From positions 1 to 42,688 of the forward strand of contig DATGLE010000140.1 of assembly GCA_035294325.1 (NCBI GenBank): DNA of 42,688 nt. Direction: 5' to 3'. The translations under genes and the position numbers were made by a program. The stretch is from DATGLE01 sp035294325 (GTDB lineage: Bacteria > Chloroflexota > Ktedonobacteria > Ktedonobacterales > Ktedonobacteraceae). Shown here piece after piece: positions 16,810-25,244 of the stretch. The notes under the pieces were generated by a model. That model was not told the DNA's origin and did not search any database. It saw only the letters and a program-made list of their open reading frames with translations. The number at the start of each line of letters is the position of its first letter. Positions within the stretch are counted from its first letter, which is position 1.

Positions 16810-17514
16810 ATGCAGGAGCCAATACAGGATCTGACACCACGCATCAGCGATTGTCTCAAGCTCATCTACTCTCTACAAGAGCAGGGCCAGAAGGTCTCGA
16901 CTTCTGTAGTGAGCGAGCGATTGGGCGTAAGCGATGCCACGGTAACGATGATGTTCAAAGATTTTCATAACGTCGGCTGGGTTGAGTACGTGAAGCATCA
17001 CGGCGTGCGCCTCACATCGCTGGGCGAGCGCAAGGCGATGGAGGTCATTCGTCATCATCGCCTGCTCGAACTCTATCTTGCGCGCCAGCTTGGCTACACC
17101 TGGGATAAGGTTCATGCGGAGGCCGATAAACTGGAGCATGTCATCTCGGAAGAGTTTGAGGACAAAGTGGATCAACTGCTCGGCTATCCTACCGTTGATC
17201 CGCATGGCGATCCTATTCCTAGCAAAGATGGCGTCATCGTTGTGCGTAAGGGGCGCAAGCTCTCCGAATTGCAGGAGGGGCAATCGGCGCAGATCCTGCG
17301 TGTCAGCGATCAGGATTCCGAGAAATTGTGCTATCTGGGCGAACTGGGACTCTATCCAGAGGTCCATGTGCAGGTTGTCAGGCGCGAGCCGTTTGGCGGG
17401 CCGCTGCGTATTCGCGTTGGCGAGGCACCCGCGCAGGCAGAACGCATGATCGGCATGGAGCTGGCCGAGCATATCGTGGTTACAGCGCCACAGACTCAGG
17501 AGATTTTACAGTAA
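16810..17514 (+). CDS. DtxR/MntR-family metal-dependent repressor with FeoA-like domain
   Basis: A 234-residue protein from the ATG at 16810, which has GAGGAGGGG upstream; a frame extension to 16771 would start at a weak codon between operator and gene. Domain order: winged helix (residues ~10-65, STSVVSERLGVSDATVTMMF), metal-binding/dimer domain (~66-145, HHRLLELYLARQLGY, EADKLEHVISEEFEDKVDQL, PTVDPHGDPIP) and a C-terminal FeoA/SH3-like domain (~155-230). It senses iron or manganese and shuts off uptake when metal is sufficient. It is co-directional with an Nramp transporter 85 bases downstream, and a matching operator overlaps the start site of transcription. Confidence 0.93.
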   Translation: MQEPIQDLTPRISDCLKLIYSLQEQGQKVSTSVVSERLGVSDATVTMMFKDFHNVGWVEYVKHHGVRLTSLGERKAMEVIRHHRLLELYLARQLGYTWDKVHAEADKLEHVISEEFEDKVDQLLGYPTVDPHGDPIPSKDGVIVVRKGRKLSELQEGQSAQILRVSDQDSEKLCYLGELGLYPEVHVQVVRREPFGGPLRIRVGEAPAQAERMIGMELAEHIVVTAPQTQEILQ

Positions 17515-17599
17515 ATGTAAGCGTGTTTTTGCTGCAAAAATATGTTCGTAAAATTCAATGAAAGATGAAAAATTGAACAGGTGTCTGAGGAGTAAGCGT

Positions 17600-18922
17600 A
17601 TGGCGTCACTACCGCGAGTAATGGAAATAGAGAACGAGCGCATTCATGCAAGGGATGTCGCTACTGTCATGGCTGCCCGCGACATCCTGAGCGGGAGCAG
17701 CAAGAAAGGCGTGCTGGCCCGTATCCTGCCTTTCCTGGGGCCGGCCTTCATTGCCTGCGTGGCCTATATCGACCCCGGCAACTTCGCGACCAACATCCAG
17801 GGCGGCGCGCAGTTCGGCTATACGCTGATCTGGGTAGTGGTTGCCAGCAATTTGATCGCCATGCTGATCCAATCGCTGTCGGCAAAACTGGGCATAGCCA
17901 CCGGGCATAACCTGGCCGAGCTGTGTCGCCAATATTTTCCCCGCCCGGTAGTATGGGGACTGTGGGTATTAGCTGAACTGGTTGCTATGTCAACCGATCT
18001 TGCTGAATTCCTGGGGGCGGCCATCGGCTTTAACCTGCTCTTTCATATCCCTTTACTCGTTGCCGGTATCCTGACAGGTATCACGACCTTCCTCATCCTG
18101 GGCCTGCAAAATCATGGCTTCCGCCCGCTTGAGGCCGTAATCACCGCACTGGTGGGCGTTGTTGCCAGCAGCTACCTGGTCGAGACGATACTGGATCGGC
18201 CCGACTGGGGCCAGATTGCCTATCATGCTGTGGTGCCGCAATTCAGCGGGACGGACAGCATTTTGCTGGCAGTTGGCATACTGGGCGCGACAGTGATGCC
18301 GCACGTCATTTACCTGCATTCATCGTTGACGCAGCATCGCATCACCGTGCAGGGGACGCGCGAGCGGCGCCGTCTCTTCCGCTTCGAGTTGATCGATGTC
18401 GTAATCGCGATGGCGCTGGCGGGGCTGGTCAATGTGTTCATGCTGGTGATGGCCTCCGCGACGTTTTTCGCGCATGGTATAAGTAGCGTAGGCACCATCG
18501 AGGAGGCGTATCGCACGCTCACGCCCCTGCTCGGAGGCGCGGCCAGCATCATCTTCGCCGTTTCACTGCTGGCCTCCGGGCTGTCATCCTCAACGGTGGG
18601 AACGATGGCCGGCCAGGTCGTGATGCAGGGCTTTCTCCATTTCCAGATCCCGGTCTGGCTGCGGCGCCTGCTGACCATGCTGCCCGCCCTGGTCGTGATC
18701 GCCCTGGGCTTCGATCCCACACATACGCTGGTCATCAGCCAGGTGGTGCTCAGTTTCGGGCTGCCCTTCGCGCTGGTTCCCCTGGTGATCTTCACGCAGA
18801 GGCGCAGCGTCATGAAGGATCTGGTGAACCATCGTATCACGACGCTCGTGGCCTGGCTCGTCACGGCGCTCATTGTCACTCTCAATGTGTATCTGCTCTT
18901 CCAGCTTTTCACGTCGCTGTAA
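17600..18922 (+). CDS. mntH: Nramp-family divalent metal (Mn2+/Fe2+) transporter
   Basis: A 440-residue, ~11-helix transporter from the ATG at 17600 (GAGGAG eight bases upstream; the ATG at 17558 has none). The metal-binding helix 1 motif DPGNFATNIQGGAQFGYTLI and the helix 6 motif MPHVIYLHSSL, both diagnostic of proton-coupled Nramp metal importers, are intact. A ~35-residue soluble N terminus precedes helix 1. It follows the DtxR/MntR-type regulator, with no separate promoter evident in the 85-base gap, so repression by metal is expected. Manganese is the most likely substrate by family and context, though iron cannot be excluded. Confidence 0.93.
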   Translation: MASLPRVMEIENERIHARDVATVMAARDILSGSSKKGVLARILPFLGPAFIACVAYIDPGNFATNIQGGAQFGYTLIWVVVASNLIAMLIQSLSAKLGIATGHNLAELCRQYFPRPVVWGLWVLAELVAMSTDLAEFLGAAIGFNLLFHIPLLVAGILTGITTFLILGLQNHGFRPLEAVITALVGVVASSYLVETILDRPDWGQIAYHAVVPQFSGTDSILLAVGILGATVMPHVIYLHSSLTQHRITVQGTRERRRLFRFELIDVVIAMALAGLVNVFMLVMASATFFAHGISSVGTIEEAYRTLTPLLGGAASIIFAVSLLASGLSSSTVGTMAGQVVMQGFLHFQIPVWLRRLLTMLPALVVIALGFDPTHTLVISQVVLSFGLPFALVPLVIFTQRRSVMKDLVNHRITTLVAWLVTALIVTLNVYLLFQLFTSL

Positions 18923-18966
18923 GAGTTGTAACAACCAGATTTGGAAAGTGACCTGGTAGAGCAGGT

Positions 18967-19006
18967 GGGCCTGTCATCCTGAGCGGCAGCGAAGGATGGC
19001 AGGCCC
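18967..19006. repeat. CTGAGCGGCAGCG hairpin repeat (copy 2)
   Basis: Arms 18967-18980 and 18993-19006 (one G-T wobble) surround GAGCGGCAGCGA, giving TCATCCTGAGCGGCAGCG as the shared word with 4829-4870. The rest of the spacer to 19228 is AT-richer and shows no gene. Confidence 0.65.
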
Positions 19007-19227
19007 GAACGTGTTCGTCACATTTCATTATCGCGCAGCCATTTTCAAGAAACTCCGCGTAGCTGAACATAGTTGTAAATCATAGCAAAAAGTAGGATAA
19101 TGCCAACCAGATAGCCGGCTTCTTAGAGATAGTAAACCGGAGGGATGGTTCCGATACAGAATAGGTGAGGATAAATGTGGAGTGGCTTTAGCGCAATGCG
19201 CGACCTTGAGGCAAGGAGAAAGATATT

Positions 19228-20364
19228 ATGAGACATATAGATGAATTTACCATCCATAGCTTTCGTGGTCTGCGCGACATAAAACTAGAAGGGTTAGGCC
19301 AGATCAATCTTCTGGTCGGAGAAAATAATTCAGGGAAAACAAGTATTCTAGAGGCTCTTTCGCTATTTTGTGATCCTCTCAATTGGAGAAAATGGTCCGG
19401 TACTCCATCTACGCGCGAGGTAGGAAACTCAGCAAGTTTAAGTGTAAGTGAGCGAGTAACATGGCTATTTCCGCAAAGCGAGAATTATGATGATGATAGT
19501 TCATCTTCGGCTGCTCCTAAAATCTGGCTTTCTGCGTTTGGAGGGTTCCCGGTAGAAGAGGTCGTGGCTCACTACGAGCAATTTTCTGAAATGGTACAAG
19601 CAAGACCTCTAATAAGGGAGACAGAGCGTGAACTCTTTTATGAAGATAGATACAGGGAAGTAGAAAGTGTTAAGGTAGAGGTTTCGACACTTCTAAGTAA
19701 AGCACTACCAAGTCTATTTGATACTAGTCGTGAACTGCACGAAACCTTTATGTTTCCCGCGAGTCGATATTCTCTTCCTCCAGGAAAATCAGGAGTTACT
19801 ACGCTCCCTGCTCAAATTATAAACCCATCTTCTCATCGTCTCAGTAGCACACCTTCCCAATTATGGACCGATGTCATAAACGCGGAGGCGAAGGAGGAGG
19901 CTATTCAGCTATTGCGTTTCTTCGATAATAGCATCCAGGATGTAGATATCATTATTGGTTTTGCAGGACGCCCGACAATTTCCGTAAAGCATAAGGAACT
20001 CAAGCGTGCACCTCTAAGTATATTTGGCGACGGTTTACGCCGTATTTTTACTTTAGCAGCGGCTATTCCAAGAGTCAGAGGGGGTTTGCTACTCGTTGAT
20101 GAGCTAGAATTAGCCATCCATACGAAGGCCCTTGAGAAGAGCTTTGCGTGGCTGGTCAAAGCCTGTGTACAAAATAATATTCAGCTTTTTGCCACAACAC
20201 ATAGCCTGGAAGCAGTAGATGCTTTATTACAAGCCTGCGATGAAACTGTTGACTTGGCTACCTATCGTTTGTTGTTGAATGATGGGCAGATAAGCGTCAC
20301 AAGGTTCGATAAAGCTTATCTTACTCGGCTAAGACAGGATCTGGGGGTAGAAATAAGATGGTGA
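19228..20364 (+). CDS. AAA/OLD-type ATPase of a two-gene putative defence system
   Basis: A 378-residue SMC/ABC-like ATPase. It starts FTIHSFRGLRDIKLEGLGQI, with Walker A GENNSGKTS at residues ~31-39. The insert region (residues ~50-240) is variable. The signature-like SIFGDGLRRIFTLAAAIP and Walker B GGLLLVDELELAIH follow, then FATTHSLEAVDALL (switch His). This is the AAA_15/AAA_21 pattern found in OLD nucleases, RloA and the PARIS ATPase AriA, but the C-terminal TOPRIM nuclease of OLD is missing. The TOPRIM-like function seems to be supplied by the next gene, whose ATG overlaps this stop. AGGAGAAAG precedes the ATG. Base composition and codons (ATA, AGA, TTA) are visibly more AT-rich than neighbours, pointing to transfer. 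Confidence 0.9.
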   Translation: MRHIDEFTIHSFRGLRDIKLEGLGQINLLVGENNSGKTSILEALSLFCDPLNWRKWSGTPSTREVGNSASLSVSERVTWLFPQSENYDDDSSSSAAPKIWLSAFGGFPVEEVVAHYEQFSEMVQARPLIRETERELFYEDRYREVESVKVEVSTLLSKALPSLFDTSRELHETFMFPASRYSLPPGKSGVTTLPAQIINPSSHRLSSTPSQLWTDVINAEAKEEAIQLLRFFDNSIQDVDIIIGFAGRPTISVKHKELKRAPLSIFGDGLRRIFTLAAAIPRVRGGLLLVDELELAIHTKALEKSFAWLVKACVQNNIQLFATTHSLEAVDALLQACDETVDLATYRLLLNDGQISVTRFDKAYLTRLRQDLGVEIRW

Positions 20365-21119
20365 GCCTGAAATATTGTATTCTGGGAGTGGAAGGTCCAC
20401 ATGATCAGGCTTTCGTTGGCAAATTACTTGAAATGCGCGGTTTCACAAAGTTTGACGGTCAACATAAAAACATAGATCCTTTCTGGCAGAAATTCATTCC
20501 TAGCTATCCTATCCGCGGAAGATTATATGCCCGCCTGGATATGCCCTCAATCTTTGTCTCACACACCCATTCGGTAGCCATCTATCAGGGTGAAGGAACC
20601 AACCTCTGCCCAAATTTAATTGATAAGATGAGAACTCATCAGCCATATACGGAAGATATCTATGCATTCGGCTTAATTGTCGATGCTGATGAACATGCAC
20701 CGAATCAGGTCGCAAAACAAAAAGCCGAAAAATTACGTGTTCTCTTCCCGCTTTTCCCCGAAATAGCTGGTGCTGTCACAATAGAAGAACCCAGAACAGG
20801 TATTTATGTTCTGCCTGATAACGTCAGGCCAGGGATACTGGATTCTATTCTTGTTAAGTGCGCTTCTATGGCTTATCCAGATGTTAAAGCAGGAGCTGAG
20901 CGTTTTATAGAGAGCATAGATGCAGCCCGTAAAGGCCATTGGGGGCCGTTCGATTCCGAAAAGGCTCTCATTGCCTCTATTGTGAGTGTACTCAGGCCGG
21001 GCATGTCTAATACCCCTAGCATTGCTCAGGATGAATGGGTTTGTAATGCGACGCTAAGCAGTGTAAACGAAGTGACACAACTGAGTACATTTCTTGAAAA
21101 GTTGCTGGGATTATCTTAA
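20358..21119 (+). CDS. DUF3226 (TOPRIM-like) partner of the AAA ATPase
   Basis: A 253-residue protein whose ATG overlaps the ATPase stop by seven bases (ATGGTGA). The N terminus has GVEGPHDQAFVGKLLEMRGF, a TOPRIM-type catalytic Glu followed by Asp. AFGLIVDADEHA supplies the DxD motif, and GIYVLPDNVRPGILDSIL matches the conserved PDN block of DUF3226. TOPRIM folds coordinate metal for nucleic-acid cleavage or nucleotidyl chemistry. In PARIS the equivalent partner (AriB, DUF4435) is the toxic effector held by the ATPase; a similar division of labour is inferred. The C-terminal ~60 residues are unassigned. AT-rich like its partner; no integrase or other defence genes flank the pair. Confidence 0.85.
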   Translation: MVSLKYCILGVEGPHDQAFVGKLLEMRGFTKFDGQHKNIDPFWQKFIPSYPIRGRLYARLDMPSIFVSHTHSVAIYQGEGTNLCPNLIDKMRTHQPYTEDIYAFGLIVDADEHAPNQVAKQKAEKLRVLFPLFPEIAGAVTIEEPRTGIYVLPDNVRPGILDSILVKCASMAYPDVKAGAERFIESIDAARKGHWGPFDSEKALIASIVSVLRPGMSNTPSIAQDEWVCNATLSSVNEVTQLSTFLEKLLGLS

Positions 21120-21291
21120 ACCAGTCTACAGCCGAAGCAACTATTCCTGATCCTTGTCATGTCCTGGGATGTAGCGTTATTGCCGAAACTATGTTAAGAT
21201 TCCCTCGAAATCCATGAGCATTGCTTGCGTTCAGGAAGCAGGATGCAGGAATACCCTGCGTTTTACTACGTTTTGAAAGGCAGAGGATGAG

Positions 21292-22527
21292 TTGGCAACG
21301 CACGACAAACGATATGTAATCATAGGTAACGGGGTTGCGGGTACCACCGCGGCGGAGACACTGCGCAAGAACGATCCCAATTGCAGCATTCACCTGCTCA
21401 CCAATGAGCCTTACCCACTCTATAATCGCGTTTCGCTGCCGCGCTTTTTGCAGGGCGTACTGGCCGAGCAGAAGGTCATGATCCGCAACTTTGAATGGCA
21501 TGAGCAGCGTAACATTCAACTTATCACGGAAACGCTGGTCACGCGCGTTGATACCGATGAGCGCGTCGTCGAGACCGACAGAGGGCAGCGTCTGCCATAT
21601 GATGCTCTGCTGGTGGCAAGCGGGGGCTGGGCCAATCCCCTGCGTGTACCGGGGGCCAGCGAGACCAGGCATATCTATAACTTCGTGACGCTGGACGATA
21701 CCAAAACCATCATCGCCAGGATGCTCGAATCGCGCACCGCCGTCGCCTATGGCGGCAGCTTTATCTCCTACGAGCTGTGCGACGGCTTTGCCATGCGTAA
21801 GCTCGATACCACCTGGCTCATGCGCGGCCCCTACTGGCTGCGCTACAGCCTGGACCCGGAGGGCGGTGAGGTGGTGGATAATATCGCCAGGAAATTCGGC
21901 GTGGAGGTGATTCACGGCGATGAGATAGAGTCCATCGTCCCCAAAAATGGCGTGCCGAGTTATATCAAGACGAAGAAGGGCCGTGAGATCCAGGCCGATC
22001 TGCTGGGCGTTGGCCTGGGCATCACGCTCAACACGCAGTTTCTGGCGGGGACGCCGCTTGAGATACGTAGTGGTGTCGTGGTCAACGAATATCTGGAGAC
22101 GAACGTGCCGGGGGTGTACGCGGCGGGCGATGTGGCCGAGTTCTTCGATCCGACCATCAATCGGCATCATACGATGGGCACCTGGGATAACGCGATGGCG
22201 CACGGGCGCATTGCTGGCGTGAACATGGCCGGCGGGCACCAGCCCTATATAGACGTTCCAACCTATACCAGTCCCCTCTTCGATGTGAATATTGCTGTCA
22301 TCGGTACAGCGGAGTCGAATAACCCGGAACTGGAGAGCATAGCCAGGCGCGAGCCTGGAGAGAAGGGCAACGATAACTATCGCAAGCTCTTCTTCCGCGA
22401 GAACAAACTTGTCGGAGCCATTATGATCGGCAGCCCGAAGGGCCGCAAGAAGCTCGTGGATATCGTCAAAAATCAGGAGACCATTGACAGCGCTGCCGAG
22501 CGTGAAGCCCTGCTGACGCTGCGCTAG
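21292..22527 (+). CDS. FAD/NAD(P)-dependent pyridine nucleotide-disulfide-type oxidoreductase
   Basis: A 411-residue flavoprotein. The start is a TTG at 21292, supported by AGAGGA five bases upstream; no ATG precedes the FAD motif. FAD-binding GNGVAGTTAAETLR lies near residue 12, and the second FAD motif is VPGVYAAGDVAEF. The middle NAD(P) Rossmann region is unusual: it reads TAVAYGGSFISYELCDG, with GGSFIS where GxGxxG is normal. Overall it resembles the N-terminal half of NirB or rubredoxin/ferredoxin reductases. The C-terminal ~90 residues are a dimerisation domain. Cytoplasmic; electron partner unknown. It stands between the putative defence pair and a zinc-ribbon protein. Confidence 0.9.
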   Translation: MATHDKRYVIIGNGVAGTTAAETLRKNDPNCSIHLLTNEPYPLYNRVSLPRFLQGVLAEQKVMIRNFEWHEQRNIQLITETLVTRVDTDERVVETDRGQRLPYDALLVASGGWANPLRVPGASETRHIYNFVTLDDTKTIIARMLESRTAVAYGGSFISYELCDGFAMRKLDTTWLMRGPYWLRYSLDPEGGEVVDNIARKFGVEVIHGDEIESIVPKNGVPSYIKTKKGREIQADLLGVGLGITLNTQFLAGTPLEIRSGVVVNEYLETNVPGVYAAGDVAEFFDPTINRHHTMGTWDNAMAHGRIAGVNMAGGHQPYIDVPTYTSPLFDVNIAVIGTAESNNPELESIARREPGEKGNDNYRKLFFRENKLVGAIMIGSPKGRKKLVDIVKNQETIDSAAEREALLTLR

Positions 22528-22604
22528 CCAGGCGCGCCTCTTGACTGAGAGCAGGCTTTCAGGTTATTGTAACAACGATTACCCATAATTGCGGGAGATA
22601 ATTC

Positions 22605-23933
22605 GTGGCGCTAAGCTGTATCCACTGTGGGAAAGCCCTGCCGCGAGATGATGCTCGCTTTTGCTCCAACTGTGGGGCGCCGGTTGTGCGTCGCCAGTCG
22701 AGCGCGCAGCCATCCTCGTCGCAAGGTCCCGCGACTCCACCACCCGCTGCCCCATCTCAACCGGAGCGCAGGAAGCCAGCGCTGCGTGAGCAGATCGCGC
22801 AGCAGCCGCAGGCTCGCTCGATGCAGAGAGGACAGGATGGAGCTGGCGCGAAGAAGACGCCGGAGGTCGGCGAGAGAGAACAGCAAGATCAATCGCCCGT
22901 CGCGTGGCCTGCCCCTCTCACGCATATCACGGCTGCGGATCCTCTGGCCCACAGACCGGAGGCGCCGGACAATACTGCGCAGAAAGATTTCCCTTCTCCT
23001 GAACAGAAGTCGCACCCGGAGGCGCCTGCCCGCGCCTTGAACGTGAAGATGTGGGAGCCAGAGGCGCAGCCGGTGGACGAATCTGCGGAAGTGGCTGCCA
23101 TTGAAGATCTGCCTACGCGCGAGGTGGTCGTTGCGCCCGCCGAACGGCCCGCTGCGGAAAAAGATGCCATTGAGAAGCCGCCGGTTACGCCGCCGCTCGC
23201 GGCATCTCCCCGGCTGCCGGTATCATCCCCCGGCGCTCCCGTTCGTACCGGGAACCAGAGCCAGCGCGATGATGTAGCGCAGCGCGACACGCTGCTCTTA
23301 AACGCTCAGGGAAAGCCTCCTGCGCCTGCATTTCAGAAGCTGCCGCATACCCCGCCTCCATCTTCCCCGGGGTCGCCCCCGCTGCCACCTGCCGGGGGGA
23401 GGCGTGCGCTCTGGCTGATTGTCGTGAGCCTGCTGTGTATACTCGTGCTTGGCGGCGTGGGAGCGTGGATCGTGCGCGCCCGGCCTTTCAGCGTCCCCGC
23501 AATTACGCAGCCGCAGCAGAGCTTTCAGGATAAGCAGCTTGGCCTTGCTCTGCTCTACCCTGGCGGCTGGACGGTGCAGGTGGATCGCGGCAAGTCTACC
23601 GTACATTTCTTTGATAGCAGCCATACCGCCGCTGTCGATATTATGGTGGCGCCTGCCGGTAACAGCGATCTGACGCACTATCTCCAGCAGCAAGCGAGGC
23701 AGCACGGCATGATCGGAGCGAAGCCGGGGGCGCCGCTCTCGTTTGCCGGCGTGTCGTGGCAGCGCATTCAAGGCAACGTGCTCCTGCGCGGAGCGAATTA
23801 TGTCGAGACTATGTTTGCCACCGTGCATAACGATCATTTTGTGGTCCTCACCCAGCTTGCTCACCAGAGTATCTATGCTGCCGAAGAGCAGATGAGCTTT
23901 TCTCCCCTGCGCGCGTCGCTGCGATTTGTGTAA
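22605..23933 (+). CDS. zinc-ribbon membrane protein with external PsbP/Mog1-like domain
   Basis: A 442-residue protein from a GTG at 22605 (GGGAGA upstream). Residues 1-28 form a zinc ribbon (CIHCGK... CSNCGAP, four Cys). Residues ~30-265 are a Pro/Ala/Glu-rich disordered cytoplasmic linker. One helix (LWLIVVSLLCILVLGGVGAW) crosses the membrane. The external ~150 residues (LGLALLYPGGWTVQ..., NYVETMFATVHNDHFVVL) have the pattern of PsbP/DUF1795-like domains found in many Chloroflexota lipoproteins. Ligand and role unknown; a sensing or scaffolding function is possible because of the cytosolic ribbon. Confidence 0.82.
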   Translation: MALSCIHCGKALPRDDARFCSNCGAPVVRRQSSAQPSSSQGPATPPPAAPSQPERRKPALREQIAQQPQARSMQRGQDGAGAKKTPEVGEREQQDQSPVAWPAPLTHITAADPLAHRPEAPDNTAQKDFPSPEQKSHPEAPARALNVKMWEPEAQPVDESAEVAAIEDLPTREVVVAPAERPAAEKDAIEKPPVTPPLAASPRLPVSSPGAPVRTGNQSQRDDVAQRDTLLLNAQGKPPAPAFQKLPHTPPPSSPGSPPLPPAGGRRALWLIVVSLLCILVLGGVGAWIVRARPFSVPAITQPQQSFQDKQLGLALLYPGGWTVQVDRGKSTVHFFDSSHTAAVDIMVAPAGNSDLTHYLQQQARQHGMIGAKPGAPLSFAGVSWQRIQGNVLLRGANYVETMFATVHNDHFVVLTQLAHQSIYAAEEQMSFSPLRASLRFV

Positions 23934-23967
23934 CGTGAGTTTTCCACTAGGAGTCAGCGCCTCACTA

Positions 23968-23976
23968 TGATATAAT
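23968..23976 (+). promoter_or_regulatory. extended -10 promoter element
   Basis: TGA-TATAAT, an extended -10 without a good -35, lies 160 bases before the 24133 gene. The same ATGATATAAT word recurs at 26833-26842. Confidence 0.45.
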
Positions 23977-24132
23977 AGGCCCGCTGGCTTGCAGCACAAG
24001 TTTATTGTTTATTTCAAGGGGAGAGCATTGGGTACGAAGCTGTGCAATAGCGGCATGCACATAGTCATAGACGGAGAATGCAGAAGAAAGGAGAGCGCGC
24101 AGTAAGATGGGCTGCGCATAGACACAAAGCTT

Positions 24133-24480
24133 ATGGATGATATTCATTTCGAGCGTCATTTCCGCACGCCATACTCAGAGGGCTACTACATCATGCAGGG
24201 CAATGGCTTGCAGAGCAACAATCGACTGGGCACCGTTGATATTCATTTTACCACCTCTGCTGTACACGGAACGCTGATCCTGGAGCGGGAACTTGAAGAG
24301 GCCGACCTGACAAAGCTCATCGAGCAGATCGACGAGGATCTCGTGCTCTCTGCCGATATGCCGCGCGATGATTTTCTTGTCAGTGTGTATGTCGGCAAGG
24401 ATGTTGGCTTCTATAGCGATGAATACTTCGCCGAGGAGAATACCGAACTCGGCGACTTCGACGACGACGAGGGACGATAA
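24133..24480 (+). CDS. small acidic protein of unknown function
   Basis: A 115-residue protein, strongly acidic toward the end (NTELGDFDDDEGR). The sequence alternates hydrophobic and polar residues as in a compact alpha/beta fold (GTVDIHFTTSAVHGTLILER, then DLTKLIEQIDEDLVL, then DFLVSVYVGKDVGFYSD). No family is recognised, and there is no signal peptide, helix-turn-helix or metal motif. The ATG at 24133 has no ribosome binding site. A purine-rich AAAGGAGAG lies ~45 bases upstream, before a four-codon frame (ATG at 24107), so translation may depend on that site. An extended -10 lies 160 bases upstream. Ends next to a REPIN-like repeat. Confidence 0.7.
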   Translation: MDDIHFERHFRTPYSEGYYIMQGNGLQSNNRLGTVDIHFTTSAVHGTLILERELEEADLTKLIEQIDEDLVLSADMPRDDFLVSVYVGKDVGFYSDEYFAEENTELGDFDDDEGR

Positions 24481-24492
24481 TACCGAAAAACA

Positions 24493-24561
24493 GTGCGTAG
24501 GCCGCGCGATTGATCACGCCAGATCGACCTGTGAAATACGTTCAGGCGCGATTGATCGCGC
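24493..24561. repeat. REPIN-like inverted repeat pair (copy 2)
   Basis: GCGCGATTGATCACGCC (24504-24520) and GGCGCGATTGATCGCGC (24545-24561) form the doublet, with a 24-base spacer. The same palindromic word forms the pair at 689-764. It lies between two convergent genes, where REP elements are typically tolerated. Confidence 0.65.
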
Positions 24562-24566
24562 AACTC

Positions 24567-25217
24567 CTAATCTTCTAAGAGGCCGCGCCGCATCGCGTAC
24601 TTTACGAGTTCGGCGCGGCTGTGTAGATTGAGTTTATCCATGATGTGAGTGCGGTGGGTATCAACGGTCTTGGGGCTAATCACGAGGCGCTCCGCGATCT
24701 GGTTGTTGGTGTAGCCCTCCGCCACAAGCTTGAGGATCTCACGCTCGCGCTCGGTCAGGCTGCTATAGCTATCCTTCTCCTCACCGGTGCGCACCCTTTG
24801 CAGGTAATCCCCCACCATCACGGATTGCGCCGCTGGTGAAAGATAGAACTGCCCGCTTTGTATGATACGCAGCGCCGAGATGAGGTCGGTGTCGGCAGCT
24901 TCTTTGAGCATATAGCCGGAGGCGCCGGCGCGCAGCGCCTGGAAGACGTACTCTTCGTGCTCATGCATCGTCAGGATCAGAACCTTTACATCGGGCAGTT
25001 CCTTTTTGATCTGTTTTGTAGCCTCGATGCCATTCATATCTGGCATAGTGATATCCATCAAGATGATATCGGGTTGCAGCCGCTGTGCCTCTTGCAATGC
25101 CTGGCGACCATCCTGGGCCTCACCAACTACCTCCATGTCGGGCTGCGCGTTCAGCATCATTTTTAGTCCGGCGCGTAAAATGGTGTGGTCATCGGCCAGT
25201 AGAATACGTATGCTCAT
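24567..25217 (-). CDS. NarL/LuxR-type response regulator
   Basis: A 216-residue regulator. Receiver domain residues 1-~120 with D9/D10, phosphoacceptor D55 (IILMDITMPDMNG) and K105 (GYMLKEA). The LuxR-type DNA-binding domain follows (LTEREREILKLVAEGYTNNQ, SPKTVDTHRTHIMDKLNL). Length and layout match the NarL/NreC/DegU group. It lies 27 bases downstream of the kinase gene at 25245 and is presumably its target. Confidence 0.95.
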   Translation of the reverse strand: MSIRILLADDHTILRAGLKMMLNAQPDMEVVGEAQDGRQALQEAQRLQPDIILMDITMPDMNGIEATKQIKKELPDVKVLILTMHEHEEYVFQALRAGASGYMLKEAADTDLISALRIIQSGQFYLSPAAQSVMVGDYLQRVRTGEEKDSYSSLTEREREILKLVAEGYTNNQIAERLVISPKTVDTHRTHIMDKLNLHSRAELVKYAMRRGLLED

Positions 25218-25244
25218 AGTGGCATGATCCTGAATATTTTTTCT

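Noticed and set aside
21157..22239. 360-codon minus-strand frame
   Set aside because: It is the antisense shadow of the FAD oxidoreductase gene, which has clear cofactor motifs; the shadow has none.
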